A stretch of DNA of 43,313 bases. It comes from Tritrichomonas foetus (taxonomy: Eukaryota > Parabasalia > Tritrichomonadida > Tritrichomonadidae). Shown in pieces: positions 42,678 to 43,313 of the stretch. Each line of letters opens with the position of its first letter. Position 1 is the first letter of the stretch. Where the stretch lies: the NCBI GenBank assembly GCA_001839685.1, contig MLAK01001348.1, positions 1 to 43,313 on the forward strand, written 5' to 3'. The notes beneath the pieces are model-generated. The model was not told where the DNA came from, ran no database searches, and worked only from the letters and a program-made list of their open reading frames with translations. Both the position numbers and the translations under genes were made by a program.

Positions 42678-43313
42678 AAAAGTACACAACCTGGAAATAC
42701 GTTTATTTTCATTAAATAAACTGAACTTTTTCGAATCTTGGAAACAACTTCCCGACTCTCTGATGCTTAATTTACAGCAACGAATTTTTGCTGAATAGAT
42801 CTCAACCAATAAAAAATGCCAAAATTCGCTTGATTACTATTTTCGAAATTACACGTTATTTCTAAAATCTCCAGGCAGATGAAAGATTTAGTCCTTTCCA
42901 CTAGATCAAAGAGTTACTCAAATATTTCTCTATATTATCCCTACTATGTGGACAATTTTATCGAATTTATCTTGCAATACACCAATTTTATTGAATTTGA
43001 ATTTTCCGAAAGATTGATGCTTAGATTTTTTTTCAAACTTTGCCAACATGCACAATTTCGTCAGAATGTATTAACATCGATTTATAAAGCATTTTCGTCT
43101 TTTGGTTGTCGAGAATTACGTTCTCAAAAAAAATTCGATATTTGATCAAAATCTAATGAACCAATTGTATTCAACTCACACAAAATCATGAACATTCTTA
43201 TTAATAAAGAAGGAAATTGAATTTAATTCTGAAATTATTTGAGAATCTTATTTTTTGGGCATAATTTTTTTTTCTTTCTTAAAATCCTTTTGAAGGAGCT
43301 TATCCATGTAAAT
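42678..43313. mobile_element. 895-bp-family element, copy 2 (truncated by window end)
   Basis: Begins AAAAGTACACAACCTGG and matches 26425-27060 at a constant offset. The left 8 bases CTGTGGAC (42670-42677) differ from the copy 1 flank, so the boundary is real. The right terminus lies about 260 bp past the end. Confidence 0.8.
42816..43145 (+). pseudogene. Broken small ORF inside the 895-bp element (copy 2)
   Basis: The frame homologous to 26563 has TGA as its sixth codon (42831-42833), then runs open; from ATG 42879 it reads 88 codons to 43145. Same composition as copy 1 (LMLRFFFKLCQHAQFRQNV). No recognised domain. Confidence 0.45.

Noticed and set aside
42573..42809. Minus-strand 78-codon ORF at the left end of element copy 2
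   Set aside because: It crosses the element boundary and has no counterpart in copy 1's flank.

Overview
The window looks like nuclear DNA of a trichomonad (parabasalid) protist, most likely Tritrichomonas-like. Three things point there. Gene bodies are single uninterrupted ORFs with no visible introns, separated by very AT-rich spacers. Several ATGs are preceded, within about 3-20 nt, by a TCA-initiated pyrimidine/AT-rich motif like the trichomonad initiator (Inr). The gene set is typical: BTB/discoidin, giant coiled-coil, divergent PP1-like phosphatases, Myb regulators, DHHC acyltransferase and HAD phosphatases. Genus and species are inference, because no rRNA or other marker gene is present. 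I saw no tRNA, rRNA, CRISPR or operon-like structure.

Layout. At 45-4935 a minus-strand BTB/F5-8C gene lies head to head with a plus-strand coiled-coil gene. At 5979-9629 two divergent PP1-like phosphatase genes flank a spacer holding a small inverted-repeat element and a hairpin. At 10684-14097 is a GH2 beta-galactosidase with a signal-peptide-like N-terminus and distinctive base composition. At 14459-15553 is a two-repeat Myb protein, followed by a 2.6 kb gene-poor spacer. At 18204-23751 are a helical-repeat protein (SAPS-like) and a TRAPPC8/Trs85-like tethering subunit. At 23964-26219 is a FYVE-like/helical/coiled-coil protein. At 26417-27327 is a transposon-like element with terminal inverted repeats and a target-site duplication. 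At 28755-33539 are a C2-like Q/N/P-rich protein and an importin-beta family karyopherin. At 33707-35203 is an unrecognised helical protein. At 35813-38383 an SGF29-type tandem-Tudor protein is divergent from a HAD phosphatase. At 39673-41866 are a DHHC palmitoyltransferase and a second HAD paralogue. At 42678-43313 a second copy of the transposon-like element runs off the end.

The genes do not form one pathway. Several belong to general eukaryotic systems: vesicle tethering (TRAPPC8-like), endosomal or membrane adaptors (FYVE-like, C2-like), lipid modification of proteins (DHHC), nuclear import (importin), chromatin reading (SGF29-like), transcription (Myb) and dephosphorylation (two PP1-like, two HAD, one SAPS-like).

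The least expected material is in the spacers. There are two families of short mobile elements with recognisable ends. One is about 145 bp with three copies here. The other is 895 bp with 15-bp inverted ends and an 8-bp duplication, and its second copy makes a testable prediction just beyond the window. There is also a recurring palindrome GGTGAA-N4-TTCACC, plus shared promoter words upstream of genes that lack an obvious Inr. Several ORFs that look as if they begin with GTG or TTG have a better in-frame ATG behind an Inr, and I used those ATGs.
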